A DNA stretch of 64,000 nt from Allacma fusca (lineage: Eukaryota; Arthropoda; Collembola; Symphypleona; Sminthuridae). Location: contig OX359245.1 of the NCBI GenBank assembly GCA_947179485.1, positions 34,459,067 through 34,523,066 on the forward strand, written 5' to 3'. Below the pieces are notes generated by a model. The model saw only the letters and a list, made by a program, of their open reading frames with translations, did no database searches and had not been told where the DNA came from. The position numbers were made by a program, and so were the translations under genes. Shown piece by piece: positions 10,541 through 22,883 of this stretch (positions within the stretch are counted from its first letter, which is position 1; each line of letters opens with the position of its first letter).

Positions 10541-11007
10541 AATATATATTACATTTTACATTACACGTTCTAGAATTTGAGCCCGAAACTTCGTTCCAGT
10601 GTAACCAGATTATATTTTCCAGTCGTCCCCTCGTTTTGGTTACCATATAACTGACAGTAAGATAAGATGGCGATAAACCCCAGAAAATTAAACTAATACA
10701 AACGAGTGTATACTCAAACAATATTCAGTTCGATGCGTTTTGACTTGCTACTACGTGCATTGAGAAACCGGTACTTTGCAAGTGTTACACATTTGAAAAT
10801 TATACATGGTTGGAGCAAGCACCAATGATGGCGGAAATAGAGCCTTCCATGAGCATCGCTTATTAATGCCAATTTTGCCAATGCAAAATATATTATATGC
10901 CAATTCTGCCAGAATGGCATAAAAAATCATTTTATACCCATGTGAATAAATGCCCTAAATGCATACCAAATATGCCTGCCTAATTTGTCATTTACCCTAT
11001 TCATTAG

Positions 11008-12199
11008 AACATCCTACAGAAGTTAGTATTCGTACCGACTTAATTTTAAATCAGTTATTATTGTAAATTCTTTGTTGTACTTGTAAAATTGACAATAATA
11101 GTAGCTAGGTTTACGTATTACGTACCACATTCCTTCAAATCAACGTTTATTTAAACCTTAAATAAATTGCAAGAATAAGTGGACGATGTTTGTTCGCGGT
11201 ATGTTTCAGTTTATTTCTTTATTGAGTTAGGATATATGTATATAATATATAAACATTAAATATTATTAAAACAGACGTTCTAATACTTGTAGGAAAGCAT
11301 TTTGAGTGTATGCGTGCAATTCATCACTAACAAAAAGGGCAGACAGATATTAGTGACACCCCAATGTATGTACGGTCATCTGAGGATTTTATAAGCTTTT
11401 GGTGGAACTTTCTCATTCAATTTGCTGCCGAATATTTGAAGAAACGAGAGAAATTGAGTGTTGTGCTAGAAAATGAAACGTCAAGGACTTCACGGGTTAT
11501 AAACGTTCATCCCATGCATGCAACAATTCATTCAATGAACTAGTTCGTTAATTGAACGTGTGTTCCTATAGATTCAAGTGTTCCAAGCCAGCAAAGAACT
11601 AAATATTTTCGACAGATGTCCATGAAAAATCATAACTTTCACCTAAAAATAAGATTCAGGAAGAACTTTAAATTAAATATTTATGATTGAGACGGAAATT
11701 CTGAACATGAATTAAACTTTTTATTTTAAAGTTCAATTTGAGTGAAAGCAACTGAACCCAAAAATACTTTTTTATGAATATAACTGATTGTAAATGCTAT
11801 AACCAATAACAATGACCTGAGTATGACTGAACGCTGCGCGGAAAAATAATCATCTGAACTTGACTTGAACTTTTCCGCAAAGTTGCATGCATGTTTTATC
11901 CAGTTATGTACCCCCGTTTTTATTTACTTATAATCAAATGCTGAAGTCTTGCTCTAGTAACCACCAAATCTCTTGTATTTGAACGTGTGTGATTGATTGT
12001 AAAATCAACCACAATACTAAATTGCAAACATAAATTGTTCTCGAACCTAATTTAAGTAAACACAAAAAGTAATTCAAAATTGAATTAAATTTGAAGCCAA
12101 ATTAAATCATACAAATAGTGTCTAACATTCAGAATATTCACTCCTGATTTGATTTCAGCGGTTGGACATTCAAAGTGCTTATTCTCTATAGAATTTGCA
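11008..12199. other. Intergenic, upstream of receptor C
   Basis: No gene or clear repeat is seen. A TTTCAG at 12153-12158 could be the acceptor of a 5' non-coding exon joined to the receptor that starts at 12200. GTTCAATT-like words recur near 11530-11770. Confidence 0.4.
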
Positions 12200-14236
12200 A
12201 TGCGTCTGTTTGGGCCCTCATCTATTCGGTATTTTAGAAAGGGCATGCTATGGACTCATTATACGTCGTGCCTGCCAATTCAATGGAATTTTGTGAAGGA
12301 ATGTCCGGAAGTTTCAGAAAGTGGGACTCGTATCTCAATTTGGATACTATCGATGCTCTATTATTGTTTATATGCATCCATGGGATTCTATAGACTATTT
12401 CAGTTACGGATATCAAGCCAATGGATTTCTTTGCCTTTGGAAAACAAGGCAGCGGTTTCCATGAATTTTGTGCAAACTTCGTTTTGTGTCAGTGTTTACT
12501 TGTGCAGTGTTTCTTTTTACAAGCTCATCCCATTGATGTACAATCAAAATTTCATGTATTATAGGAGATTTGAAAGTGAGAGTTTTAGGGATTTGCAGCA
12601 TATGCATATCTATATTACGAATCAAACTTTGAATAACCCTAGTCGGGTCGCATATGTTCAAACCAAGTTGCTTGGTGTATATAAACGTTTGATGTAATTA
12701 TATTTTTTACAACTTTTGTTTTACAGATCAATGGGCCCGGATGAATACGACATTCGATCTAATTTTAAGAAACGTTTACTATATTCATCCTGCATGCTTA
12801 ATAATGATTTTGGGAGTCATGATGAATCCCCGGTTGCCACCTCACGTATTTTCAATGCAGTTTCCAATTAACACAGTCCCCTTGGTATTCAAGTATATGG
12901 TATCCTTTGTCATGATAACATACGCCTACATTCTCAATCTTGCAATTATATTGATTGGCTACAATACTCTTCTACCCGCCCTACTCGTGTTCAAGTACGC
13001 CGTTCGTGATCATTTGTAAGTTATATTTTAAAACCTTAGTTGGATTTAGGACTAAAAATAATTGCTTGCGGTATTTCCGGAAAGCCCAGATACAAGTAAT
13101 GTTAGTAAATGTGTACATCTGCAAATACTTTCATGATAATGAATCTATTAACCGAAAAGTAATCAAAATTGGACTACTACTTAGATGTGACGTTTTGAGT
13201 CTATAAGTGTAGTGATATTTTATATGTTAGGGATGGCGGAGATCTTGGGGTTACAGATAGGAGACATTAGGCAGTGGGTTGGTTAGATTCGTAACTACAT
13301 TCTAGACATGCCATTAGTTTGATATCTGATGTCTCCATTCCACTGAAAACAAGTGGGGCACCCCCGTTCTATGAGTGACCGTAAGGGTGGGCAAAAATAA
13401 TTATTCACTTCAATTTCATGAAACTTGAATCCACTATTTCTGACTACATAGTTGGTTACTTACGCTTCAAACGGAGGTAAAATTACCTTGCACATTCAAG
13501 CAATGAGGGTCATAAGCAGGTTACTGAATTCTAATTCCCACAGTGAGCTAATTGGAATTAAGTAGTAAAATTATATCGACCTACTTTAACCAGATATTCT
13601 AGAACGGGTTTATTTAAATAAAATTTAGTTGCTATAAAATTTATAAGCTAAGAACATCTAGTAGATCTACATGTAATAGATAAATAGCCAACAAATACAA
13701 AAGCTATCATGTATGTGACGGTGTGTGATTTCAGACACCACAGCATCGCAACGCAATTGGCGGGATTTCGCAGGCGGCAGAATATCTTTAAAGCCACAAG
13801 ACAGGAAACTTCGGACGTTACAGGATTTATTAAGGACTACCGTCAAACGCAAATACTGGTCTCAACTTTTAACGCGTTGTGTCTTAATCTATCACCTTTG
13901 ATTCAAATTACATGGATGTCTGGAACAACCGCCATTATTATTTATTTAATAAGAACTAATGTATGGTACGAGAGACTGGCAGCATTTATCTCAGTAGTAG
14001 TGAACCTCGGCGTTGGCGTTGTTTTTGACCAATTTTCAGGGATCGTGTTCGAAGAATCAAAAGAGACATTGTTACGCTGGAGGAGTCTTTGTAATTTCAA
14101 GCACAATAAACGGCGTATTAAAGCTTTGCAACCAATCAAGATTCGCTGTGGATCGTTCTTCTATTTTGACAGGGGAATCATCCTTTCAGCTATACGAATC
14201 ATTCAAGATAGTACTGTAACAATATTGCTTAGTTGA
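12200..14236 (+). CDS. Seven-transmembrane chemoreceptor, gustatory-receptor-like (copy C)
   Basis: Probable membrane chemoreceptor. Exons 12200-12575 (376 nt), 12727-13015 (289 nt) and 13735-14236 (502 nt) have exactly the lengths found in copy B on the other strand and give 388 aa. The start ATG opens MRLFGPSSIRYF. Donors are GTGAGA and GTAAGT, and acceptors TTACAG and TTTCAG. Conserved blocks are HYTSCLPIQWNF, IPLMYNQNFMYYRRFE, LPPHVFSMQFPI, KDYRQTQILV, DQFSGIVFEESKETLLRW, IKALQPIKI, CGSFFYFDRG and a final VTILLS. Introns are 151 and 719 nt. A sequence that reads on as an open frame past the first donor is intronic. No frameshift or stop is seen. Superfamily placement rests on topology and the C-terminal pattern. 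Confidence 0.68.
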
Positions 14237-17200
14237 ATCCATTCTCGTTGAGAGCAAAACATGTCATAATATCTTAATTAATTTATATTAACGTGGGAGT
14301 TATATAAAATCACTCAGTCGTTGTTCATATGTATGTGTATAATTAAGTTATTTTTAACAATGTCTAAAGCACATCAAAATAGTGAGCACAATACAGAATA
14401 CAAAGTTTGGTAGCAGTGAAATATTTTTGTTGACACCATGTTCTAATTGTGAGCTTAAGTGTACATTTTTTGTGATATTAGTTATCTTGTAGCACTTCAA
14501 AGTATTTAGCAACTTACGTTTTTTCTTATTTCAAGTATTTACAAGGATTAGTTCTTCGATTCAATTTAGGTCTCGGGTGCGGAGGACAAGATGGTCTTAC
14601 TTGTGTGCATCAAATCAAAAATGGAAGATGGCGTCGTACTCATCTAGGCTTGCAAAGTGAGCATAGATCATTCCGATAACATTTAAAAGCTAGACTGTTA
14701 TATGTGGGAAGGGTTTGGCAATAATCGTAGTTGGGCAGTCCATTTGGGTCCTGGTGTATGTTGTTACAGGACGACTGGATATTCCTGGTTACTTCTCCCA
14801 GGGGCTAAACAACGTTGCCCAAAATTGAAATGGATAAGATGTACTTACCTATTGGTAATATAATTGAGAGCTTTAAATCCTTTTATTCCGCCACCTAAAG
14901 GTCCTTTAGATAATCCTTTTATTGAAAGGGACTAAAACTTGCAAGCTGTTTGTTTTCGACAAAACATTTTTTTTAAATAACTTTTGGGACTAAATTTTGG
15001 GAAATTGTATGGGTTTTCTAGGTAGCCATCCCATTTGTCGTTATACGAAAGACCCCTTTCCCCTGAACGGGAGGAATTTCTAGTCTTGCAGTTTTTTAAA
15101 TGAATGGTCCGACGTTCACAATGTATCATGAAACGCTTTGCGTTTCTCGTTTTTCCATTGGCAAATACAACTTTCTTCCAAAGTCAAACATTTCGATCTC
15201 AAAATGTAAAAATGTGATGCAAGATTCAAAAATTTATTCAACTCTTAACAAGAATTCGTAAACTTTGCTGCATATTTCTGGCTCATGATTGATGTAGAAT
15301 TTACAATAAAGTTATACTATTGAGTAATGTGCCAGTTCATGAATCCTAGGAAATCTCGACATTACATTAGTTTTTGGACTAATTATGACGACAAAAATTT
15401 CAACTCGAGAAAATGAAATTTCTTTAAAATTTGCTAAAAGACTTGCTACCACTCCGAGCAATGTTTTACGTATTTAGTTCTCTCTTCGCTGTTATGGTAG
15501 CAACTATTATAATCCACATTATTTAGTCAAGTTAAATATGTATTTACACTCCTCGTGAATAACGATCAGCATATTCATTTCCGAACAAATAAACCTAAAT
15601 AACATGTGAAAACATAATGTTACAAGAATATTCTTGTCAAACTAAAATTTTGTCAGACAAAATGTATTTACTATTATCCATTTCTATCCATGCCTACTAT
15701 CCATTAACTTTAAAGCGAAAAAATTAAACTGATTAAAATGTAGAAAATAGGGGCAGAACAAATACAAAAGATGTTCCTACGTAGTGAGAAAGACAATATT
15801 CATCTCTAAAGACCTGACATCTTCCCATCTGCAAGTCAGTTAATTAAGTGTTTAAATCTGATGAAATTTATTATCTGTCTTGTCGCAATTGTCCACCCTG
15901 TAATTATTTCAACTAGATTATGTTACAGAATACTAAATTTGAACAGCTATTAAGAACACGTGAAGGAAATTACTTCGAGAAATATTAAAATGGCAGAATT
16001 TTAGACATTTTGAAAGGACATTTTAGGAATATTGTGCAGTCAACATTTCCAAACAAAAATGTTTATAATTCCCATTTTTTTATTTTTGTAATAATCAAGA
16101 TTTTAAATAATTCCTCAAAAAACTAGTTGATGGGTGAGTACAAGTTGAGGCGGGCTTTAAATTGAAAATTTGACGCTTATGTACAATATGCCAGAAATTT
16201 CATTTCCGAATGCCAAAAATACCTACCATTTTAACATTAACACATCTGCTTCACGTGTTTTTGACAGTTGCTTGAGTTTTTTAATCTGAAACCTAATGCA
16301 TGTTTGTTTTAATGATAATTACGGCCTTCACGGTAAGACGTGTGATAGAATTATATGTTTAACTAGCTACTTGTCATAGAATAAAGAGTATTTATATGCA
16401 ATAATGCTAGTAAATACTATCGTTTAGCCTTTATTTCAAAAATAAATTTACAAAAGCTATAAGACCAGTTTCAACCAAGTAGAAAATCAGTGCTAACGTT
16501 GACTTTATTAATATCTGCAAACCGTTTCAATGAAATGGGTCAAGCTGCTTTTGAAATAACCATTTTATTTTATTTACATAGTTCTAAGAATAGGTTTCTC
16601 AAAAACTATTTAATTTTATAACTACTACGATTCTAACCAAATACGAAATCGCCCTTACACAAATAATATACACAAGAAGTTTCAAGGAAATGGTACATGG
16701 AATCGGTTTTTGAGTTATCATGTCCGTGGACACACGGACACACATGATGTATAGAACGTAAAGATATCTATCCCTCGGGTATCTTATAAGGAAGCTGATG
16801 ACACCCTAAAAATCATTAACTATGTATCAAACCCTAAAAAAATAGTTACATGAGCAGTTGTACATTTGTGTACATGAACACGACCCGTATAACAGAATAA
16901 TTCGCTGAATGATCAATACTGCCAGATTAAATTACACTCAGAAATTTTGGCTTATTAATAGTTTGCCGTTAAAACCACCATCCGGAAGAATTAATAAAAT
17001 TAATCTAGAAGATTACTCAAACAGCTTATACTAACTTTTACCATTTAGTTCCTAAATCGTGGGCAGTTGTGTGAACCTTTCAGTTTTAAATCTTAAAGTA
17101 TTGTATTTGCAAAGCAGGGTGGAAAGTTTGGGAAGAAACAATGCACGGTAGAACTTTCGGTGACGATAAAATACCCAAAATGCAAAACACCATAATAATA

Positions 17201-17279
17201 TTTTTAACTATAAAATGTAAATACAATATACCGAATGTATTACAAATATTAACCATTTTAAAACAGTATTTAAATGTAT
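14237..17279. other. Long intergenic stretch, no gene recognised
   Basis: AT-rich sequence with no exon of the receptor family and no bounded transposon. An open frame at 17086-17310 on the minus strand is hydrophobic but has no match to the receptors by eye. The part from about 17140 leads into the duplicated block that recurs near 21500. Confidence 0.45.
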
Positions 17280-20262
17280 TCCACAGATCTTTAAATTGGG
17301 CATCAACCAATAGACATGTGAAATCAGATTTGCATTTGGATTCGTTAAATATATTCTAATAGGTTTATAAATGCGGCAAAAACTTCATATGACGCAATAT
17401 TAGTTACATGTTGCAGGTTTAAAATGAATTCTTTATGTGCTTAGGATATTCAAGAAACGTGAATCATTCTCTGTTTCTAAATTCATATTTTTCTTATATA
17501 TTTCAATTATTATTTGTATTTACTCTTTAATATAATTTAAACACATTATTCTACCAATTGTTGAAGTTATAGTACTGGGTAAGTATACTATATCCTAATC
17601 GAAACTTCCATTATTAGAATATAGTTAAGGTTCGTGATTAAATACTAAATAATGGGCACCAGAAATGTAATACCAACCAATAACTCTGGGTTTGAAAAAT
17701 GAAGCTGGGTGTACTACTATACAGATTTTATAGATGTAAATGCCAGCACTTACAGAGTGCTGAAAAGTCATTTTTCTTCCCATGGTCCTAACATGAACGG
17801 GTAGTAATATAAAAATTAAGAATAATTGATTAAGTGTCCAAACATATTTGCTTCCAGATTTTCAAAATTCCGGTGGTCAAACGCTTGAAAAACAGCAGCC
17901 AAAAAGTAGAGAAAAGTCGTGAAACTTGTATTTTAAATTTGTTTGTGATTCTCGTGAAAATCTAACCAAAATGTATAGTACAACTACGAATGTAATACAA
18001 ACTTGCAGTAAATAATCTAAACATTTAAAAATTCAATATTTTTTAAACAATGCAACACTTCTCTCTTTTCTCTTGGTCGCTATGTTAATAAATCAAGGAC
18101 AAATTTGGGTGAAAATTGGATAAAATATGTAGGATATTTAAATTCGAGTATCACCTCGATTTATATGGTTCACTAGTGCCCTACACTAGACTATGTGTTA
18201 AAAATGTATTGACTTGAACAGACAAGCTCCATACACAGTTTGGACAGTCTAGACTAGACTTGACTAGGACAAAATATCCTAATCTTTTCGTAAACTTAGT
18301 TCGTAACATTCTGCATTGTACAAGATGATGTTTTGTTTTGCAAAAGTACTCAAACCTTTCTTCCATGTTGATATGTAAAAAAGAAACATGCAAAGGAAGG
18401 GCATCACTGCTTCATAGAATCCACCAACCGCTACCCAATAGTAATTTGTCGGTGAAAAGGCAAAATTAGCTAAAATTAAATTTTTGATGATACGCAGCAT
18501 GTTCTACAAGATATTTTATTAGAAGTAAACTGAAATACGTATGCCATTATTATCTTAACATTTAATAAGGCACATTTGAATTGTCCACTGTGAATACAAA
18601 ATCGTCACGGTGAATTTTGTCAATTTCTAGCGGGCTTTCTTCGGAGAAACATCTACCGTCAGGCTTATAAATCACTGTCGCTGTAATTCGAAAACTATAA
18701 AAAAATAAATACTAATACATAAAAGCGAAGTATTTCGCGTAAGAAACTCAAACTCACTAGGGTACATTGACGGTAGCGCAAATGTTTTTTAAAACTTTGA
18801 ATTTTGCGTACAGTACTTCCACCCTTGCGCTCGTACACGGAAATCAGAGTATAGACAAAAATCTGCGCATCGTACGGGAAAAACAACTTAAAATTTTCTA
18901 CTGATCAAGGCATTGTTTTTATCCAAAACACTACTATAAATACAAAATATTTAGATTCTTTCAGGGTTTGTTTACATCGAGGACTACTGGAAGAAGGAAT
19001 ACGGATTTAAAAATGATGCCAACGGAACGATGATTGATGTTCAAAAATGTATTGAAAATATACTTATTATCAAAATAATTGTTGTTTGTAAGAAATTTAA
19101 TTATTAAATAGAATTTGACCCTACCTGATATCATTTTCGACGTGTCATAAACCACATCATTAGAGCGTTAGACGAAAAGTTTAAAAAATATCCTCATATT
19201 TTGTTTGTGGTGTTGTCGAAAATCAAAGAAAGCCCACATTCATTGAAGAGAGCTATCCCTAAAGCAATAGGTTTTCCCTTTCTTTAGTCTTAATCTTCTC
19301 CCTATTTGTAGCCTATTTAATTGATTTTTATTTTTCAAGGGAGCATGGCAACCTAAACAGGAATTATTTCCTTGCAAATGGAAATCTTCGGGGATCCATC
19401 GGTCATAAATTACAAATTTAGAGTTAACAGTTGTCCTGAAAATGACTATTTACAATCGTTGTAACGGTATATGCACTATGTACAATGGACTCTATGCTCT
19501 AAATTAATGGTCCACTCAAAAATTGTTCATGTCAATAGAGAACCAATTCAAGCTAATCAAAAAGTTTCATAAAGTAAAAACAGTTTTCAAGGTCTATGAC
19601 TATACGTTTCCGGATTTTTATTATCTTTTGAATTCCTCATGCGGAATTCAAGGTAATGCTCCAACGGGGAATGTCATATTTATGGAATTAACACAGGGAG
19701 CAGTACACCGAATACGGAGTCATCGTATGACTTTTCCATTTATTTTAACTTGATTGCATCCCTAATAAGAATGAACTATAATTCCATTATGCAAACGGAA
19801 TACTAGTCGTTTTAGTACCAATTGGACATATGATAGGAAATTAGTAGAAAAACTAAACTACTCCTTCGAATTTGAAGTCGGAATTACTGGAGTCAACAGG
19901 AAGAACTTATGTCTAAAGGAAATTAAATTCAGGCAAAATCAAATTTTTGATATTTCGCGCAATATGCATTATTTAGTCAATTTTTCTTCAGCATCCCTCA
20001 CTTGCCCATTTAATACGTTGGTATGTTGGTTCCTTAAATGCAGTGTACTTATTCGGTCCAGTTGCTAACCGTTACATTGAAAAGGGTCTTCTGTGGTGTC
20101 ATCACAAATTGTCTACCATTTCAGTGGAATTGTGTTCAAAACCACCCTGAAGTTACCAAAAATCAAGTTCGTCTTGTAATTTGAAAACTATGCGCTCTCT
20201 TTTGTTTCTCATGTTTATTCATTAAATTCTATAGAATCACACGGCTGTGGATTGACGATCAA
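17280..20262. repeat. Segmental duplication, first copy
   Basis: Four blocks recur further right. 17280-17800 pairs with about 21530-22080 (landmarks AGGATATTCAAGAAACGTG and TTTGTATTTACTCTTTAA). 18765-18850 pairs with 22180-22265 (TTGCGTACAGTACTT, CCCTTGCGCTCGTACACGG). 19180-19760 pairs with 20925-21490. 19500-20262 pairs with 22350-23110, including a receptor first exon. The order is a-b-c-d here and c-a-b-d in the second copy, so the duplication was shuffled afterwards. It includes minus-strand frames at 18279-18500 and 18961-19155 that I could not assign. Confidence 0.6.
20041..20262 (+). pseudogene. Chemoreceptor first-exon relic (copy D)
   Basis: It aligns base by base with the first exon of the copy at 22884 (YLFGP, ANRY, then WCHH). 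The start codon position reads GTG, not ATG. A deletion shifts the frame after WCHH, before the block that reads CLPFQW in relatives. The similarity ends near 20262, so the rest of the exon and both later exons are missing. It is a clear dead fragment within the segmental duplication. Confidence 0.75.
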
Positions 20263-20924
20263 GGGGATTACACGCAAACATTTATGAGTAAACGAGTAAT
20301 AAAGTGGGGCTTCTCTTTTCCTTGAAATAGATTCCAAGAACGAGCTCGTACACGGAATTATCCACCATTAACCTAATAAAAAGGAGCTATAAGAAATCCA
20401 CGTATTACAAAAACATTTAGTACACTGGAAACGTCTTGCTTGTAAATGTTAACAAAGAGTGTAATTCAGACAACAGAAAATCAAATCGAAACCAAATTTT
20501 CGGGTTTGTATAAACTCAATCAGGAAATATTCTCGTTTAAAGTTCGTACATGCTCATCTAAGTAAATGCATATGAACTTCCATAAAATTAATACTAAATT
20601 TGTGACCACTAAATTCAGAATGCATAGCTAATGGAATTATTTGACATGAATACACGGATTATAAACCCGTCATTTGTATTTTCAAGGAAATTTTTGTAAA
20701 CCTTTAATAGTTCTAAATTTATAATGTATCATTCTCAACATGTATTTTTGTAACTTTTGAGTTGTACCTATGAAATTGCTGAGATGTAAGGCTTATGAAA
20801 TTGGGTCCGGTTCCAATCAACTTACAATAATTTTTATTACCACCATAAATTAATTACAAGAATAATTGGAAATAATTCCAGCATGATGATTTTTCACTGC
20901 ATTTCTTTACGTTATACGAAAAGT

Positions 20925-22883
20925 TAAAAATATGCCCACATTTTGTTTGTGGTATTTTTTGTCCAAAATCAAACAGAGCTCCCCACATCCGTGAAGAGAT
21001 CGGCTTTCCCTCCAGCTAAAGCTTTCCCTTTTCCGTAGCCTTACAATTAATCATTCTCCCTATTTCTAGCCCATTTAATGGAATTATTTTAAACGGAACC
21101 GGCATCCCCAAAAGTAATTCTTGCCTTGCCAATGGAAACCCATGGGGATCCATCGGTCACAAATATAAGATTTAGTGTTCACAAATAACAGCAGCTATTT
21201 CAATAATAGGCGTCCGGAAAATGGCTATTTACCATTACACTGCTAAACATAATAGAAATCGTAGTAACGGTATACAATGAAATAAGTACACTAGACTCTA
21301 CTCCTCTAAATTAATGGTACACTCAAAAATTGTTCATGTCAATAGAAACCCAATTCAAGCTAATCAAACAATTGCATAAAGTAAAAACAGCTTTCAAGTT
21401 CAGTGACTACGTTCCCGGAAATATATTATCTTTTGACTTCCTTAACCGGAATTTAAATTACCTTTCGGGAATGTCGTATAGTTCTTTTTGTGACCATCAA
21501 CTTAAGTAAACTTAATTACAGGAATTACCCACAGAACTTTAAGCTGGACATAAACCTATAGATATGTGAAGGCAGAATTGCAACCGAATTCGTTAAAACT
21601 ATTCTAAATTGCTTTTAAATGCCGCAAAAACTACTTTTACTAAAAAGATACTTTTTACAGTTTAAAATGAAGTCTTTATGCGATTAGGATATTCAAGAAA
21701 CGTGGATGATTCTCAGTTTCTGGAATGATATTTTTCTTATATATTTCAATTATTATTTGTATTTACTCTTTAATATAATTTAAACACATTATTCGACCAA
21801 TTATTGCCGATACAGTACTGGGTACGTGCAACATATCCCAATTGAAACTGCCCATATTACAATATAGTTAAGGTTCGTGATTGAATACTAAAATATGGGC
21901 ACGAGAACTGTAATCCAGTCAATAACTAGGGTTTAAAAAATAAAGCTGTGTGAACTCTTACGGGAATATGGGGATTTTGTGGACGTAAATACAAGCACGT
22001 ACAATGTGCTTCAAAGTAATTTGTCTTCCCATGGTCCTAACAAGAACAGCTAGTAATATGAAAATTATGAAAATTTGGTTAATTTCCCAAAATATTATTT
22101 ATTTTACTAGGTTCATTTGAATTGCTAAACCCTAGAGGTTTATATATATGTATTAAATATATTTTCATACAGTATGATAAGGCCACAGTGAGGGTAGCGC
22201 AAATTATTTTTCAAACGTTGAATTTTGCGTACAGTACTTTCACCCTTGCGCTCGTACACGGAAATCCCCGTAGACAAAAATATTGCTAAACATACTATAA
22301 ATTGCAGTAACGGAATATGCAGTAAGTGCGCTGATTGCGTACTTTAAATTAATGTTTCACTCGTTTGCTAATGTAAATAGAGAAGTAAATATTCAAGCTA
22401 ATCAAAAACGGACATAAAATTAAAAGGTTTCAATTTCAAAGACCACGTTCCCGGAAATATATTATCTTTAGACTTCCTCATGCGGAATTCAAAGTAATAC
22501 AAATTTGGGTAATGTCATATTGCTCTTTTTGAGACTATCAACTTAACTATACTTAATTAATGGAATTACTATAGGGATTCATACATACTTTGTTATAAAT
22601 AGTCTAATTCGATTGCATCCTAAGTAAGAATGAATGATTAAACTCCATTATGCAAACTGAATTCTAGAGTCGTTTTAGTACCCATTGGAGGGAAAATTAT
22701 TTTAAAAAAATTAACTATTCCTTCGAATTTGAAGTTGGAAGTATTACTGTCAACAAGAACAACTCATGTATACGGGAATTTAAATTCAGACTAAATCAGC
22801 TGGACGGTCGGTGCATTATTCGTACATTGCTTCTTCAGCATCCTGCTTACATGCACATTTAATATTTTTGTTCCTTAAACAGG
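20925..22883. repeat. Segmental duplication, second copy (rearranged)
   Basis: It contains block c (20925-21490), block a (21530-22080), block b (22180-22265) and the start of block d (22350 onward), which continues into receptor copy E. The phrase TCACTCAAAAATTGTTCATG occurs at both 19510 and 21320. A third, weaker relative of that part is near 22350. No gene of its own is seen. Confidence 0.55.

Larger units (their letters stand above)
9851..10646 (-). pseudogene. hAT transposase N-terminus (BED finger), interrupted
   Basis: The minus-strand ATG at 10646 opens a frame containing IIWLHWNEVSGS and VKCN. Past the insertion at 10061-10540 the homology resumes with QRKHTVKC. The intact-looking homologue at 35904 reads KIWLHWTTVQGS, VKCNYCDNKQRKHAVKC, so the two pieces together span the same BED-type zinc finger, a DNA-binding module of hAT transposases. 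Downstream residues to 9851 are acidic and poorly conserved, and the catalytic domain is absent. Both the nested insertion and the internal deletion disable it. Confidence 0.6.
9662..10999. mobile_element. Degenerate hAT element, 1.34 kb, host of a nested ribozyme element
   Basis: It begins TAGGGCTTGTTG and ends in TTTACCCTA. The flanking octamers ctcattag (9654-9661) and ttcattag (11000-11007) match at 7 of 8 positions, the 8-bp duplication expected of hAT. The subterminal parts hold GCATGCC, ATGCCAATTTTGCC and related TGCC units. Inside is a minus-strand BED-finger fragment related to the transposase at 33594-35904, split by the insertion at 10061-10540. Most of the transposase is missing, so the element is non-autonomous. 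Confidence 0.65.
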
